Below are positions 17,558-26,793 of a stretch of 26,793 bases of DNA, one piece after another. The translations under genes and the position numbers were made by a program. The notes under the pieces were generated by a model. The model made no database searches. It saw only the letters and a program-made list of their open reading frames with translations, and was not told the DNA's origin. How positions within the stretch are numbered: position 1 is the stretch's first letter; each line of letters opens with the position of its first letter. The DNA is taken from NCBI GenBank assembly GCA_023091735.1, contig JALKBU010000718.1, forward strand, positions 1 to 26,793. The letters run 5' to 3'. Source of the stretch: Trichomonas tenax (taxonomy: Eukaryota > Parabasalia > Trichomonadida > Trichomonadidae).

Positions 17558-17922
17558 ATGGTGGCCCGCCCAACGTTGTATACAAATGGTGCTCACGGGA
17601 ACTGTTATAGACCTCATCAACATCATTATGCGATAGAGTAAGGCCAAATATGATATTGTTTGCTGCGGTGGACCTTGAAACAGCAAAATGTCAATTGACT
17701 CACCTAATTTAGGCCACTGGCGCTGATTTCTATGATGAATCTGTTATGCACTCACTATGTATACCACTGTCATCAACAAAGCAGCTAAATTTGAATCATT
17801 GAGCAATGCGAAATTTAATATATTTGAGGTGAAGCGAAACCCAACCGAAACAATGATGGAGATGAAAATGCTCAAGCGATTTGTCTTGGTAGTAGCTGAT
17901 GTAATTGTTCAACCGAATTGAG
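17558..17922 (+). pseudogene. possible decayed coding sequence, family unknown
   Basis: This segment is visibly GC-richer than its flanks and has protein-like pieces in different plus frames. MVARPTLYTNGAHGNCYRPH opens from an ATG preceded by an Inr-like TCACACG and ends in a TAG/TAA context after 27 codons. ATGADFYDESVMHSL follows in one frame, and KAAKFESLSNAKFNIFEVKR then TETMMEMKMLKRFVLVVADV in another, ending TGA at 17920-17922. I recognise no family. It may be a gene broken by several indels, or chance. Confidence 0.3.
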
Positions 17923-18214
17923 ATAAAAACAATTGAGCTATTTTTATATGGAAACCATGTCTATTCTCTTGATAAAACAATTTCTGTGACAATGATATAC
18001 ACGAAAACAGGGTTGGATCTGATCATGAAACATGTAAAAATGTTCATTGGCGAAATTGGGTCATTATCACAGGCTAATTACACCATATCACTTTGGATTT
18101 TGTGTGTTTGTGTGATAAATAATATCATGTTATGATGAAATTATAAAAATACGAAAGATTCTTGATTATTTAAAACCATATTCAAACAATATTTTAATTA
18201 ACAACGCAAACTAA

Positions 18215-19132
18215 TTAGTGCGTATCGAGGCTCATTGCGCGAGATAGTTTACGCGACCCGAGCGAGCCAATTTGCCTAGGAACTAATGGAATCTGGTGTT
18301 GGATGAAAGTAGTTATCATTCTTCCATCCTGGCTCTGTCTCCTTTCGATGCCAAACTTGTTCGAATTGGATTTAGCTCTAAAAATGTCAAAGAAAGGCAT
18401 CTCCAAAAGTTCGTCTATATTTGGCCTGTTATCGGGCTGAATGTCTAGGCATCTTACAATTAACTGCTTGAGTGGATTGCTCTGGATACATTGGATGGCA
18501 AAGTTTGCGTGCTCGACAAGCCTTAAATATGATTTTAAGTCCTTCGAGAAGAATGGATAGCTATGTGTCGCCATAAAGAAGAATGTGACTCCTAGTGACC
18601 ACATGTCTGCTTTAATTGGATCTGCATCTTGCTGCTTTAATAATTCAGGGGCCATGAAAACTAATGAATCAGAGTTGACCTGCTCACCGAGGGGCTCTAT
18701 CTGGGAAATAGTAATACGTCCGTATCTATCGAGCAAAAACGCTGAAGGATGGAGTGTGTTATCTTGATTGCGCTTGTGATAATTCTTGACGGCGACTAAA
18801 ACCTCGTAGCAGTACTTAATCATCTGTTCCTCTTTCAAGTTGTGTTGGAGCTTTAAGCAATTATAAATGTCCGATGGAGAGTAATCTCGAAGCATATAAA
18901 CGGAACCATTGAACCTGTAGTACGTATATAGCTTCATTTTGTCGACGCAATCGACTTTCTTCATGTACTCAACTGGCTTCAAAAAGTTTTTCTCAGAGAT
19001 TTTTCTCAAAGCGTAGTTTTTCTGGTCCACCATCGAGTACACAAGCATCAAAGTCCCGAAGGCGCCTTCGGCGATGACGCTGTTATACTTAAGGCTGAGC
19101 TTCTCAAAGCAATCGCGTTCAACTTGGTTCAT
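18215..19132 (-). CDS. protein kinase-like pseudokinase
   Basis: A 305-residue kinase fold in which the catalytic residues are replaced. A partial glycine loop remains (AEGAFGTLM, 21-29), but the VAIK lysine is Arg43 (ALRK). The catalytic loop, HGDIKPSN in the sister at 14847, reads as a shortened TLHPSAFLLD (127-135), losing Asp, Lys and Asn. DFG is replaced by QIE (144-146). Structural motifs persist: MAPELL, DPIKADMWSLGVTFFF (171-186), and RCLDIQPDNRP with its Arg. A basic tail rich in Ser and Arg follows. The frame is long and clean, so it is maintained rather than decayed. Pseudokinases of this sort usually act as allosteric partners or scaffolds, which is inference here. ATG 19132 is the first real start; the in-frame TTG before it is ignored. 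Confidence 0.85.
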   Translation of the reverse strand: MNQVERDCFEKLSLKYNSVIAEGAFGTLMLVYSMVDQKNYALRKISEKNFLKPVEYMKKVDCVDKMKLYTYYRFNGSVYMLRDYSPSDIYNCLKLQHNLKEEQMIKYCYEVLVAVKNYHKRNQDNTLHPSAFLLDRYGRITISQIEPLGEQVNSDSLVFMAPELLKQQDADPIKADMWSLGVTFFFMATHSYPFFSKDLKSYLRLVEHANFAIQCIQSNPLKQLIVRCLDIQPDNRPNIDELLEMPFFDIFRAKSNSNKFGIERRQSQDGRMITTFIQHQIPLVPRQIGSLGSRKLSRAMSLDTH

Positions 19133-19135
19133 CAA

Positions 19136-20120
19136 AAATTCAAATAATAATTCACTGAAAATTTTTAATAAAGTTTTAACCTGTGTTAATCTACATCGAC
19201 TGATGATATTAAAGATCTTTAATTACTCTATACACAAAAGTGATTGAGAACCTCCTCTCAAAAGCTGTTATTTGAAGACATTGCGAATTATTGCTAAACT
19301 ATGCATACTTAATCTAGAAAAGCTAATTAGTAAAAATTGACCGAACTTATAAACGTCTTATAGTATATATAGCAGTATTTTGCAAAATATTGATCGCCAT
19401 AACGTTAGGAAAATCTCTCAAAATTCAATAATCTTACAAAAAAAATTGCATAATATTATCTCAAAATTAAGATGATATCTCAATTTTGATCTAATATGAT
19501 GGTAAACTTTATCTCAATTGAACAAAAAAATCATATTAATTTTTTATCGTTCAAAATTGAGATAAAGTTTTGATAAATGAATTCAAAATTGTAATTACAA
19601 ATTCATATATAAAATAATCACCGCCAGTAGATTAATCTGTATCCACAAAACCTAAATTTGCTTTCAAAAATTTCTTTATTAAAATGAAATTTTTTATTTA
19701 CTCATTGAGTTAATCAATAAATCGAAATAATTGAAGTTTTGTTACTGAAATCCAATTTATTTCACAGTTATCAGTGGCCGTCGCGAATACAGCAGCATAT
19801 GGTGAATAAATCACGTATTCTTTTATTATTTTGTTTGACAGCAAACCTTTGAATGAAATGTGACAGGAATAAAATCATCAAAAACAAGAAAAGCCATTAC
19901 GTTCATTCTAATTTTTGCATAATACACATGAATCCACCTTTGAAACGGTTCAAAAGCGATTATAATTTCAATCTTGTAATATTTCCATCTAGGAATTCGA
20001 TTTTGGCTTGATTTTTATCGTGAAATATACAATAAAATGTCTGTATTTGTCACCTAAACACGAAAAAAATTGTCTTAGAATCTCAACAACTGTTTTGTTA
20101 TTTTTTGTTGCTTTCATAAA
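19136..20120. other. gene-free stretch
   Basis: No gene. It contains an inverted repeat at 19504-19523 facing 19549-19570 (AAACTTTATCTCAATT, then GAAC, with a 2-base bulge on one side) around a 25-base loop, in a neighbourhood where ATCTCAAAATT-type words recur (19450-19480). Role unknown. Confidence 0.45.
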
Positions 20121-20612
20121 ATGTTTCTCTATTTGGTTTCTTTAAGCAAAATACAGCTAGAAACGCTGTTTGTCCGGACGGTTCAAAACCGCCTGTGGAA
20201 TACACCCCAAATTTAGCAATAAACCAATTCACAGCGAAAGATTGTACAATCGATCAAGCAGTGAAGACAATTTCATGTCCTGCTGGTACAAAAGCTTCGA
20301 CTTCTGCCTTTATTTCCATCGGAATGCCTGATCTCCCTACACAATATACTTTCGAATATTATAGTTTTGAATGTAAATCCACTACAAACACAGCCGGAGA
20401 AATGTGTCACGCCACTCTCTTTGAAGATAAGTTCTTGTACTCTATTGATGGAGCTCCAGGATCAGTTCAATCAAATCCAAAACAACCGATTTCAAACAAA
20501 ACTCGTTTAACACTACAATTCCAAGCAGGAAGTGAACCCGCTGTGTTCAAGATTCCTTCCCTCAAGTTCATCGATAAGCGTATCACTCTGGAACCTTATG
20601 GAAAACCAACAT
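20121..20612 (+). pseudogene. truncated, frameshifted paralogue of the 760-residue membrane protein
   Basis: From ATG 20121 (MFLYLVSLSKIQLETLF) the sequence follows the start of the gene at 22244 closely. A single-base deletion around 20185-20190 throws the original frame out. It then resumes as VEYTPNLAINQFTAKDCTID through FKIPSLKFIDKRITLEPYGK, and similarity ends abruptly at about 20612, after the codons for GKPT. From there a non-homologous tail runs to a stop inside the first arm of a hairpin. About the first 163 codons of 760 are thus present, and there is no membrane helix. There is no ATG for the second frame, so it is unlikely to make a related protein. Confidence 0.85.
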
Positions 20613-20678
20613 GTGCTCACAAGCTATCTGTTTGTGATGCTATTAGACAGCTAAAGCAATTTACGATTTATATTATCC

Positions 20679-20787
20679 GTTAATAAATATCATCAAAAAT
20701 GATCAATTTCTATCACAAATTCACCAGATATTCGATGCTCTGTAGGGTTTGTGCTAGAAATTGATCATTTTTGATGATATTTATTAA
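20679..20787. repeat. 33-bp perfect-stem hairpin at the truncation site
   Basis: 20679-20711 is the exact reverse complement of 20755-20787. The loop is 43 bases and contains a further CACAAA/TTTGTG pair (20714-20719 with 20748-20753). It begins about 67 bases after similarity to the intact paralogue ends. It could be the end of an inserted element or a small fold-back element. Confidence 0.9.
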
Positions 20788-22243
20788 TTTTGGACAAATT
20801 ACCTACATCAGGCACAAGCAAACACGAAAATTGCATCTACAGTGCCCAAATATTTGAGGTATACCCTACATAATGAAGTATAGTGATTAACTACATTTCA
20901 AGATCGAATATCTTTGACAATTGACCTGTTTCTTGTCCATTTCCTCCAATGCAGACATATAGATGGCGCTCCTGCGAAATGATGGGAATGATAAAAACTC
21001 TTTCAAATCATAATCAAATTCGAGATATTTTCAAAACTTCTTATTTTACTCTTCTTCTCCATACAAATGTCACTGCTGGCATGATTTAGTGACATGTGTA
21101 CCAAGAAGATGATAAAAACAACAAGTTTTGTTGGTGATTCATGTTTCTCCAACAACTGTGTGCCAATAGCACATTAAGGCTTGAGAAATCTAATAAAAAG
21201 ACCACATATACCATTGGCACACAGTGATGGATGAATTTTTATCGGGTAATTTACATTGATTTATATAATATTGTGTTTGAGTCCTTCATCTCGTTACTGA
21301 AGCCATTGCATACATGTGAGATGACTGAAGAACCGATAAGGAGGATCCAAACACATCAATTGGACGAGTTTTGATTTTTCATCCCACCAGATGTCGGTTG
21401 CACAATGAAACTTAAACAGTGTGATAGCAAGTTGCACTGCATTATTACAACAAAGTATTGGCGGGAATTAATTTCGATATTCTGGGTCGATTTTGAAATG
21501 CTGTTCTATGCACTCCAAATCGATTCAGAAGCCAATAGAAATGTGTGTTATTGACTTCTGAATCGATTTGGAGTGCATAGAACAACATTTTCACTGTTTT
21601 TCACGTTTTCGCCCTACCAAACATGGAACACATTTGAGGCTTTGATTTTGCGATAAAAGTGGGCTATATAACTCAGACACACAATATTCGATGTGAGACT
21701 GTCTTGTGAATATATTATACTATGCACTCTTTGAGATATATATTATATTAGCAAGAAAATCATAAATTATTGACTCCTTAGAGTGTCAATTTTGTTGACA
21801 CCACATCAACATGGAACACATTCAATATCACTAACAGAGGCATGAAACAATTAAAACACCCATCTGCAGTATATGTGATAGGCATTGTGCATGACAAAAC
21901 ATAAAAAACACAAATTTTTGAAATAATGCACTATTCAAAATAAGTAAATGTTGTGCTATCATTCTAATCACATCAATATCACAATGAACCTTGCTCATAT
22001 AATAAAGATATACATATAAGAGTATCAACAATCATGTTTTCAAAAACAATCTCAAATGCTAATTAACCAACTTTTTGTAACCAATGCATTGAGCCAGATT
22101 CCTTATCAGCCACTGGTCATTGCAGCATAAGTTGTTGGTCATAATATCGATACTTTAATGCCGAACTGCTCTGCAATCGATGGCGATATCGTAACAATTT
22201 TTGAATAGTTTACAACATTATTATTTTTTTGATCGTCCACTAA
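20788..22243. other. gene-free stretch between paralogues
   Basis: About 1.45 kb without a supported coding frame. It holds a 13-bp inverted pair (ACTGTGTGCCAAT, 21155-21167, facing 21213-21225), the long hairpin at 21496-21590, and CATGGAACACATT twice in direct orientation (about 21621 and 21810). The mixture looks like decayed mobile DNA. Confidence 0.45.
21496..21590. repeat. 42-bp-arm hairpin with 11-base loop
   Basis: 21496-21537 pairs with 21549-21590 with only two mismatches (21501/21585 and 21532/21554); 30 consecutive base pairs are perfect. The arms contain GCACTCCAAATCGATTCAG. It is non-coding on both strands. Confidence 0.92.
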
Positions 22244-24526
22244 ATGTTTCTATATTTAGTTTCTCTCAGCGAAATACCGCTTGAAAAGTTGTTCAGCAGG
22301 GTGACTCAAGGCCAGCCTGTGGAATATACGCCAAATTTACCAATAAATAAATTCACAGCGAAAGTTTGTACAATAGATCAATCATCGGAGACCATCTTGT
22401 GTCCCCCCAATACAAAAACTTCGAATTCTGCCTATATTTCGATCGGAATGCCTGATCTCCCTTGGCAAAATACTTTCGATTGGTATGAATTTGAGTGTAG
22501 ATCAACAACAAACACGGAAGGAGAAAAGTGCGATGTCACCGTATGGGCGGAGAAGTATCTGTACTCTATTGAAGGAGCTCCAGGATCAGTTCAAAAAAAT
22601 CAAGACAAACAGATTTCGAACAAAACACATTTAACACTACAATTCCAAACAGGAAGTGAACCCGCAGTATTTAAGATTCCTTCCCTCAAGTTCATCGATA
22701 AGCGCATCACTCTGGAGCCATATGGAAAACCAACATTAACGAAAATAAAGGAAAATGTGTTTCGTGCTGAAGTCGAAATCACAACAATGGACAAAATTCA
22801 TTTGCAAACAATCAGTCTTCCCAATCTCCATTCACCACCGGACACAGTCGAAACATATAATCATATTGTTGATGGAACAACAACCGGGCAGATGTTCCTT
22901 CCTTGCATCGCGAATGAATCAATGATTGTTGGCATTGATGTTGCTAATGATGACTTTTTCGTACATTGGCAAGTTAAATTTGTGTCAAATGTTGGAAACG
23001 CTATGGAGCTGAATATGCGCCCAAGAAGGAAATTTAAGATATCCTATATAATCATCAATAAGGAAACAACAAATTCGAAAGATGCCCTCGAGAAGTTCTA
23101 TCATGTGTTCCCGGAGATATACAATGATAATGGTCATGGACCTGGTGCATGGGTTCCTTTTCCAGACGAGGAACTTACTTTCGATGATGACCTGATGCCG
23201 AAATATTATTGGGGTGTTAGGACAAAAATCATCCAATTGAAGGACTATTCAAAGTTTTATCGATATATAGAGCCTCAAATTTTGCACAATGAACAAATAG
23301 ATTGTAACGAATCTTTCGAAGCAAATATCAATAAATGCGCAAAAACACAACAAATATGTCAGCTAATGCGTGATTATGGACGCAGAAACAAAGATGGAAA
23401 ACTCACGTGTGATATAAACTATAATCAGAAGGGCTCTCAAATTGTTTCTTTAACATTTGATAGAGCTAAAGATTATTTCCTAATGGATTTCCAAGGGAAC
23501 AATTCTGCATGTACAAATACAGAAATTGGATATGAAGGTGTTGCTTTGGACTCGTTGAGCCAATACAAGGCAACATTTCCATTAATAGAGCCTCCGTTAG
23601 AATATTATCCTTACGTAATTCTCGACGAGAAAAACGATGACAAAGAATTTTACAATACAGGTGGATCATCGTTCGAATTCATGCACACATTGTCAAAGTG
23701 CTCTCAGCATGGATTCATGACAAATGCTTATATTACGCCACCGCAACTTGCGAAATACATTGCATGCACAGGATGGGAGATTTCTAATGCAAATGACCTA
23801 TTTTCAGCTGATGAATGGTTTGTGAAATATGCATGGGCCATCAGATACACTGTAGGATCAAGGCCAATGTCTTTCCTTGATCTTGATTGTGATGTCAGTA
23901 CCTTAGAGTCGTATTTCAGTGCTTGTTCGGCGCTTGGTTGTGTTCCATCACTTTTTGGTTCTACAAACTTGTTCAGTGATCCCGATCTGATTGAACAAGC
24001 TCTTCCAACATATAAACGCTGGAGACCGATATTGCAAACAATTCTGAACGAATCTATATTCAAGCCAAATGGTTTGGGCCGTGTTAAAACAGACCTTTCA
24101 TACTGGGGATGCTTCTGCAAGCGAAACAGTACAAAGTGCTATGCCTCATTCCACCTTAAGGAGTCAAACAAGAACTTTATTGCTGAAGTATTCGACAATC
24201 CTAAGTGTTTCTTCACATCCGATGGTGCATCATGTTCTGTTGACGGCCGCAATGTCACAATGAGCACTACAAAACAATATCGGTCTGTCGTTATTGAATT
24301 CGATCGGTCCGAAGAAGATGAATCAGACGATGATGGCAGTGATGATGATAATGATGAGCCTAAAAATGATCAAAAGGCAAACAAATCAAAGAAGATAACA
24401 ACAATTGTCATTGCAGTTGTTGTTGCAATCTTGTTCATTGGAATTGCAATTGTTGCAATATTCCTCACGAGAAAAGGACTCAAAAACAATAAGGAACAAA
24501 GTACTGAATACGAATTTCGTGTTTAA
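22244..24526 (+). CDS. large type I membrane protein, family not recognised
   Basis: A 760-residue protein. The start MFLYLVSLSEIPLEKLF is moderately hydrophobic but not a classic signal peptide, so secretion is inferred from the rest. A long Cys-bearing, N-glycosylation-rich ectodomain (NKT, NES, NNS, NST, NVT sites) carries paired cysteines (CNESF...CAKTQQIC, CSALGC, WGCFCKR...KCYA). Then come a strongly acidic linker (about 690-710, EEDESDDDGSDDDND), a Lys-rich turn, one membrane helix (718-742, ITTIVIAVVVAILFIGIAIV) and an 18-residue cytoplasmic tail ending EYEFRV. An in-frame TAA stands immediately before the ATG, so no upstream extension exists without splicing, and I saw no intron signals. 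The stop overlaps TAAA. A truncated paralogue lies 2.1 kb upstream. I recognise no enzymatic motif; a trichomonad-specific surface family is likely. Confidence 0.85.
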   Translation: MFLYLVSLSEIPLEKLFSRVTQGQPVEYTPNLPINKFTAKVCTIDQSSETILCPPNTKTSNSAYISIGMPDLPWQNTFDWYEFECRSTTNTEGEKCDVTVWAEKYLYSIEGAPGSVQKNQDKQISNKTHLTLQFQTGSEPAVFKIPSLKFIDKRITLEPYGKPTLTKIKENVFRAEVEITTMDKIHLQTISLPNLHSPPDTVETYNHIVDGTTTGQMFLPCIANESMIVGIDVANDDFFVHWQVKFVSNVGNAMELNMRPRRKFKISYIIINKETTNSKDALEKFYHVFPEIYNDNGHGPGAWVPFPDEELTFDDDLMPKYYWGVRTKIIQLKDYSKFYRYIEPQILHNEQIDCNESFEANINKCAKTQQICQLMRDYGRRNKDGKLTCDINYNQKGSQIVSLTFDRAKDYFLMDFQGNNSACTNTEIGYEGVALDSLSQYKATFPLIEPPLEYYPYVILDEKNDDKEFYNTGGSSFEFMHTLSKCSQHGFMTNAYITPPQLAKYIACTGWEISNANDLFSADEWFVKYAWAIRYTVGSRPMSFLDLDCDVSTLESYFSACSALGCVPSLFGSTNLFSDPDLIEQALPTYKRWRPILQTILNESIFKPNGLGRVKTDLSYWGCFCKRNSTKCYASFHLKESNKNFIAEVFDNPKCFFTSDGASCSVDGRNVTMSTTKQYRSVVIEFDRSEEDESDDDGSDDDNDEPKNDQKANKSKKITTIVIAVVVAILFIGIAIVAIFLTRKGLKNNKEQSTEYEFRV

Positions 24527-24577
24527 ACAAAACCGAATTTAAAAGTATTAGAAACTTACCAAAAATAGCAGAAATTA

Positions 24578-24644
24578 TTGACTTTACATGTCAATAAAAA
24601 TTATTTTACTTGGTAGAAATATGATTTTGACTTTACATGTCAAA
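24578..24644 (+). repeat. paired 17-bp repeats downstream of the membrane-protein gene
   Basis: TTGACTTTACATGTCAA occurs at 24578-24594 and again at 24628-24644, exactly 50 bp apart, within 120 bp of the stop codon. Close variants stand near 9242 (GACACTTTACATGTCA), 9992 (GACTTTACGTGTCA) and 12918 (TTTTACGTGTCA). It may be a 3' processing or protein-binding motif, or repeat debris. Confidence 0.6.
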
Positions 24645-26206
24645 AATATGTCTTTCTCCATAATATGTGTTTATCAGTTTATCTATTTGGTTTCGAATAC
24701 GCTACAGAGAGGCATAATAACTTTATGTCTATTTTGGTAATTATAGAATAAAAATATTGTCTGAGAATATAAAACTGATTTATCTTATGAGAACCAGAAT
24801 GTTCACATATATTGATGATTTCTTTAATGACTAAAATGTTATTTTAATCAACTGCCGATGACTTTTTGGTCAACGACATTTTTTTGGCACAATAAGTCAA
24901 AATAAAACTGAAGTATATATTGCATTACCGTAAGCAAGCACAGATATAAAGGAAAACAAGAGTTATGAAACTGTAAAGTGAGGTTATCCAATTATAAATT
25001 TGGTGAATCGATAGATAACCGCAAAAACTTCACCATAAGAATCACATGGCCTAGTTGCAGTAATTGCCGAGATAACAGCCCTTAAAAGTAATCATATCGA
25101 GTGGCAACAATCTTAGTGATCCTCTTTTTATGCCATCATCATCCCTTCTCAACAAACTCTTTAAATCTCAGATAATTTTTGTTCCTTTCCTTGATTGAAA
25201 AATCGAAACTTTTCGATTTTTATTTGTGACATATTACCATAAGGTATCACTGGTAGCAGTATTGATGTGTGCACAATGTGTAGCTGCGAATATTGCAATG
25301 ATCGAGCTTTAAATAATAGGTGAACAGTGTTGGTTTACCTTATTTTCTAGATGCAGATTCATAATGTTTGCGAACATCGGAGCCATTATCCAAGGATAAT
25401 GATGATATATATTATATAATTTAATAAAATCAAATTATTTACTCTCATGTTGTGAAAGTTAGACGAAAATTAATCATTGCATCACCACAATGATATTGTA
25501 GTAAGTATATTCTCTTAATGATTTTGATACTATAACATTAACTTTTTATTTAAGGGTCCGTTATGCCCAAATATAGGCTCTCAAAATATTCTATGAGATT
25601 GTCTAAAAAACGTATTTCCCACAATTTGATTCTTTTCAAGATAGAGAGATCTAGATTTACAATGATATTTAATTCTTTGCACATAGCATATTAGAGGAGA
25701 TTTATTAATATCCCTCGCTTAAAAATAAATCAAAACATGAAAATCATGGACTTTGAAAAAGAAATGTGATTTTTTCAAAAAACACGAGTGATGTGAAAAT
25801 CAGGACCCTTTTTCTTGCATTAATTCATTTGCCAATCATCACTTAGCAATATTTTGGTAATAAATTTGTAAAATACTAACAAGGAGAAAAAAAATTAAAA
25901 AAAAAACAGCAAAATTTGCATATTTCTCGATTTCAAGGTATAATTTGCATTATTTGTAGTACTGAGATCGCTGTAATGCCAAAATAAATTGAAAATACAT
26001 GTTTTTCAAGATGATCGCACACAAATATGAATTTCACAACAAAATATTGATATATGAATATTAAGCATAACAATTAATTATTACTCAAAAATTCCTCGAT
26101 TTTTGAAAAACCTATGAAAGCTTTATGGCATTTACACGAAATAACGTAAGGGGAGACAGTTTTGCTATCAATTCACGTGGACGAAAGCCTAGAACCAATG
26201 TAGAGC

Positions 26207-26262
26207 TATCCATAAATTTAGGTGTAATAATTTGTGTTATTTATGGATACTAAAACACCTAA
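26207..26262. repeat. two interleaved inverted repeats (pseudoknot-like order)
   Basis: TATCCATAAA (26207-26216) pairs with TTTATGGATA (26240-26249), and TTAGGTGT (26218-26225) pairs with ACACCTAA (26255-26262). The order A-B-A'-B' means that in RNA both stems could form only as a pseudoknot or as alternatives. Confidence 0.5.
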
Positions 26263-26793
26263 TTGAAATAACATAGCTATCATAGGCTATAGTAACTGTT
26301 TAATGCATCAAACAAATTGAACGCGAAAAAACAGCAGAATTTGATTGTGATTTGCTTGTTCATTTTACTACTTTACAATTATCAGCATATTTTTAGCATG
26401 TATATATTCAAGTGGCTATTAAAATGGTAAATGATTTCACCTTTTTCCGCTGATTATTAAGATTATAATTATAATTAAAAAGTTGAAATTGAGCTGTGAT
26501 ACTCCAAGCAATTAATCCTTAGCATGAGAGAAAACAAAATCAAGAAGGTTATTTTTTGGGGTATTTTTTAATATTTTCTTGTATCTAAATAAGTTAAAAA
26601 TAAACCAAAAAAGTGAAGGACGATACAGGAAGTTTGGCCATAGCGACCCTTAAAGATGCCATTTTTAAGGGCAGTATTTTTCCTTCTGCGGTGTAGTCCC
26701 GCGACCTTCATAACTTTTTATCTGATCAATATTTTTTCGATTTGAAAGTACTTTCATGTACATATTGATAGTTGTCTATCCAGTGGTATAAGT

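Larger units (their letters stand above)
24527..26793. other. gene-free right end
   Basis: About 2.3 kb with no supported gene. Seen here: two direct copies of TTGACTTTACATGTCAA (24578-24594 and 24628-24644) just past the membrane-protein gene; a short AAAAATCGAAA/TTTCGATTTTT hairpin near 25198-25222; an interleaved pair of inverted repeats at 26207-26262; and CCCTTAAA/TTTAAGGG at 26647-26671. The rest is AT-rich and featureless. Confidence 0.45.

Noticed and set aside
17905..18135. 76-codon plus-strand frame
   Set aside because: AT-rich, no ATG with an Inr nearby, no recognisable feature.
24069..24263. Small plus-strand frame inside the 760-residue gene, and several minus-strand frames at 22600-24120
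   Set aside because: Shadows of the long intact gene.
1..26793. Spliceosomal introns
   Set aside because: I looked for the trichomonad type GTAYGT...ACTAACACACAG and saw no branch/3' splice motif; all intact genes read as single exons.

Overview
This window is AT-rich, sparsely coded eukaryotic DNA, most likely from a trichomonad (parabasalid) nuclear genome such as Trichomonas or Tritrichomonas. The evidence is: intronless genes; very short 5' leaders with TCA-pyrimidine-T initiator-like (Inr) motifs about 10 bases before the ATG; TAAA at or just after several stop codons; divergent protein kinases; ankyrin-repeat proteins; beta-helix-like type I surface proteins; and many decayed copies of the same families. 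Species cannot be decided from the sequence alone.

Layout. 1-1479: no protein gene, but a tRNA-like fossil at 925-996 (-). 1480-2457 (-): CK2-like kinase. 3245-3973 (+): coiled-coil protein. 4513-5763 (-): signal-peptide/TM surface protein. 6158-7366: a perfect 363-bp inverted repeat carrying two facing, reciprocally truncated copies of one unknown gene. 7970-9016: a composite mobile-element relic with terminal inverted repeats and a broken gene. 9401-11226 (-): relics of surface proteins. About 11430-12898 (-): a broken ankyrin gene whose 3' part is overrun by a 37-bp minisatellite. 12989-14467 (+): an intact ankyrin protein, divergent from the broken one. 14847-15776 (-) and 18215-19132 (-): two related kinases, the second a pseudokinase. 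20121-20612 (+): a frameshifted, truncated paralogue of the intact 760-residue membrane protein at 22244-24526 (+); a 33-bp-stem hairpin lies just past the truncation point, and another long hairpin (42-bp arms) lies between the two copies. 24527-26793: no gene seen.

These genes do not form an operon or an evident pathway. The picture is a set of expanded trichomonad families (signalling kinases, ankyrin scaffolds, surface proteins) caught in duplication and decay, with mobile-element debris between them. The most unusual structures are the perfect 363-bp inverted repeat, the exact 37-bp array interleaved with ankyrin-coding pieces, and the long hairpins around the truncated paralogue. No search could be run, so family names rest on motifs read by eye.
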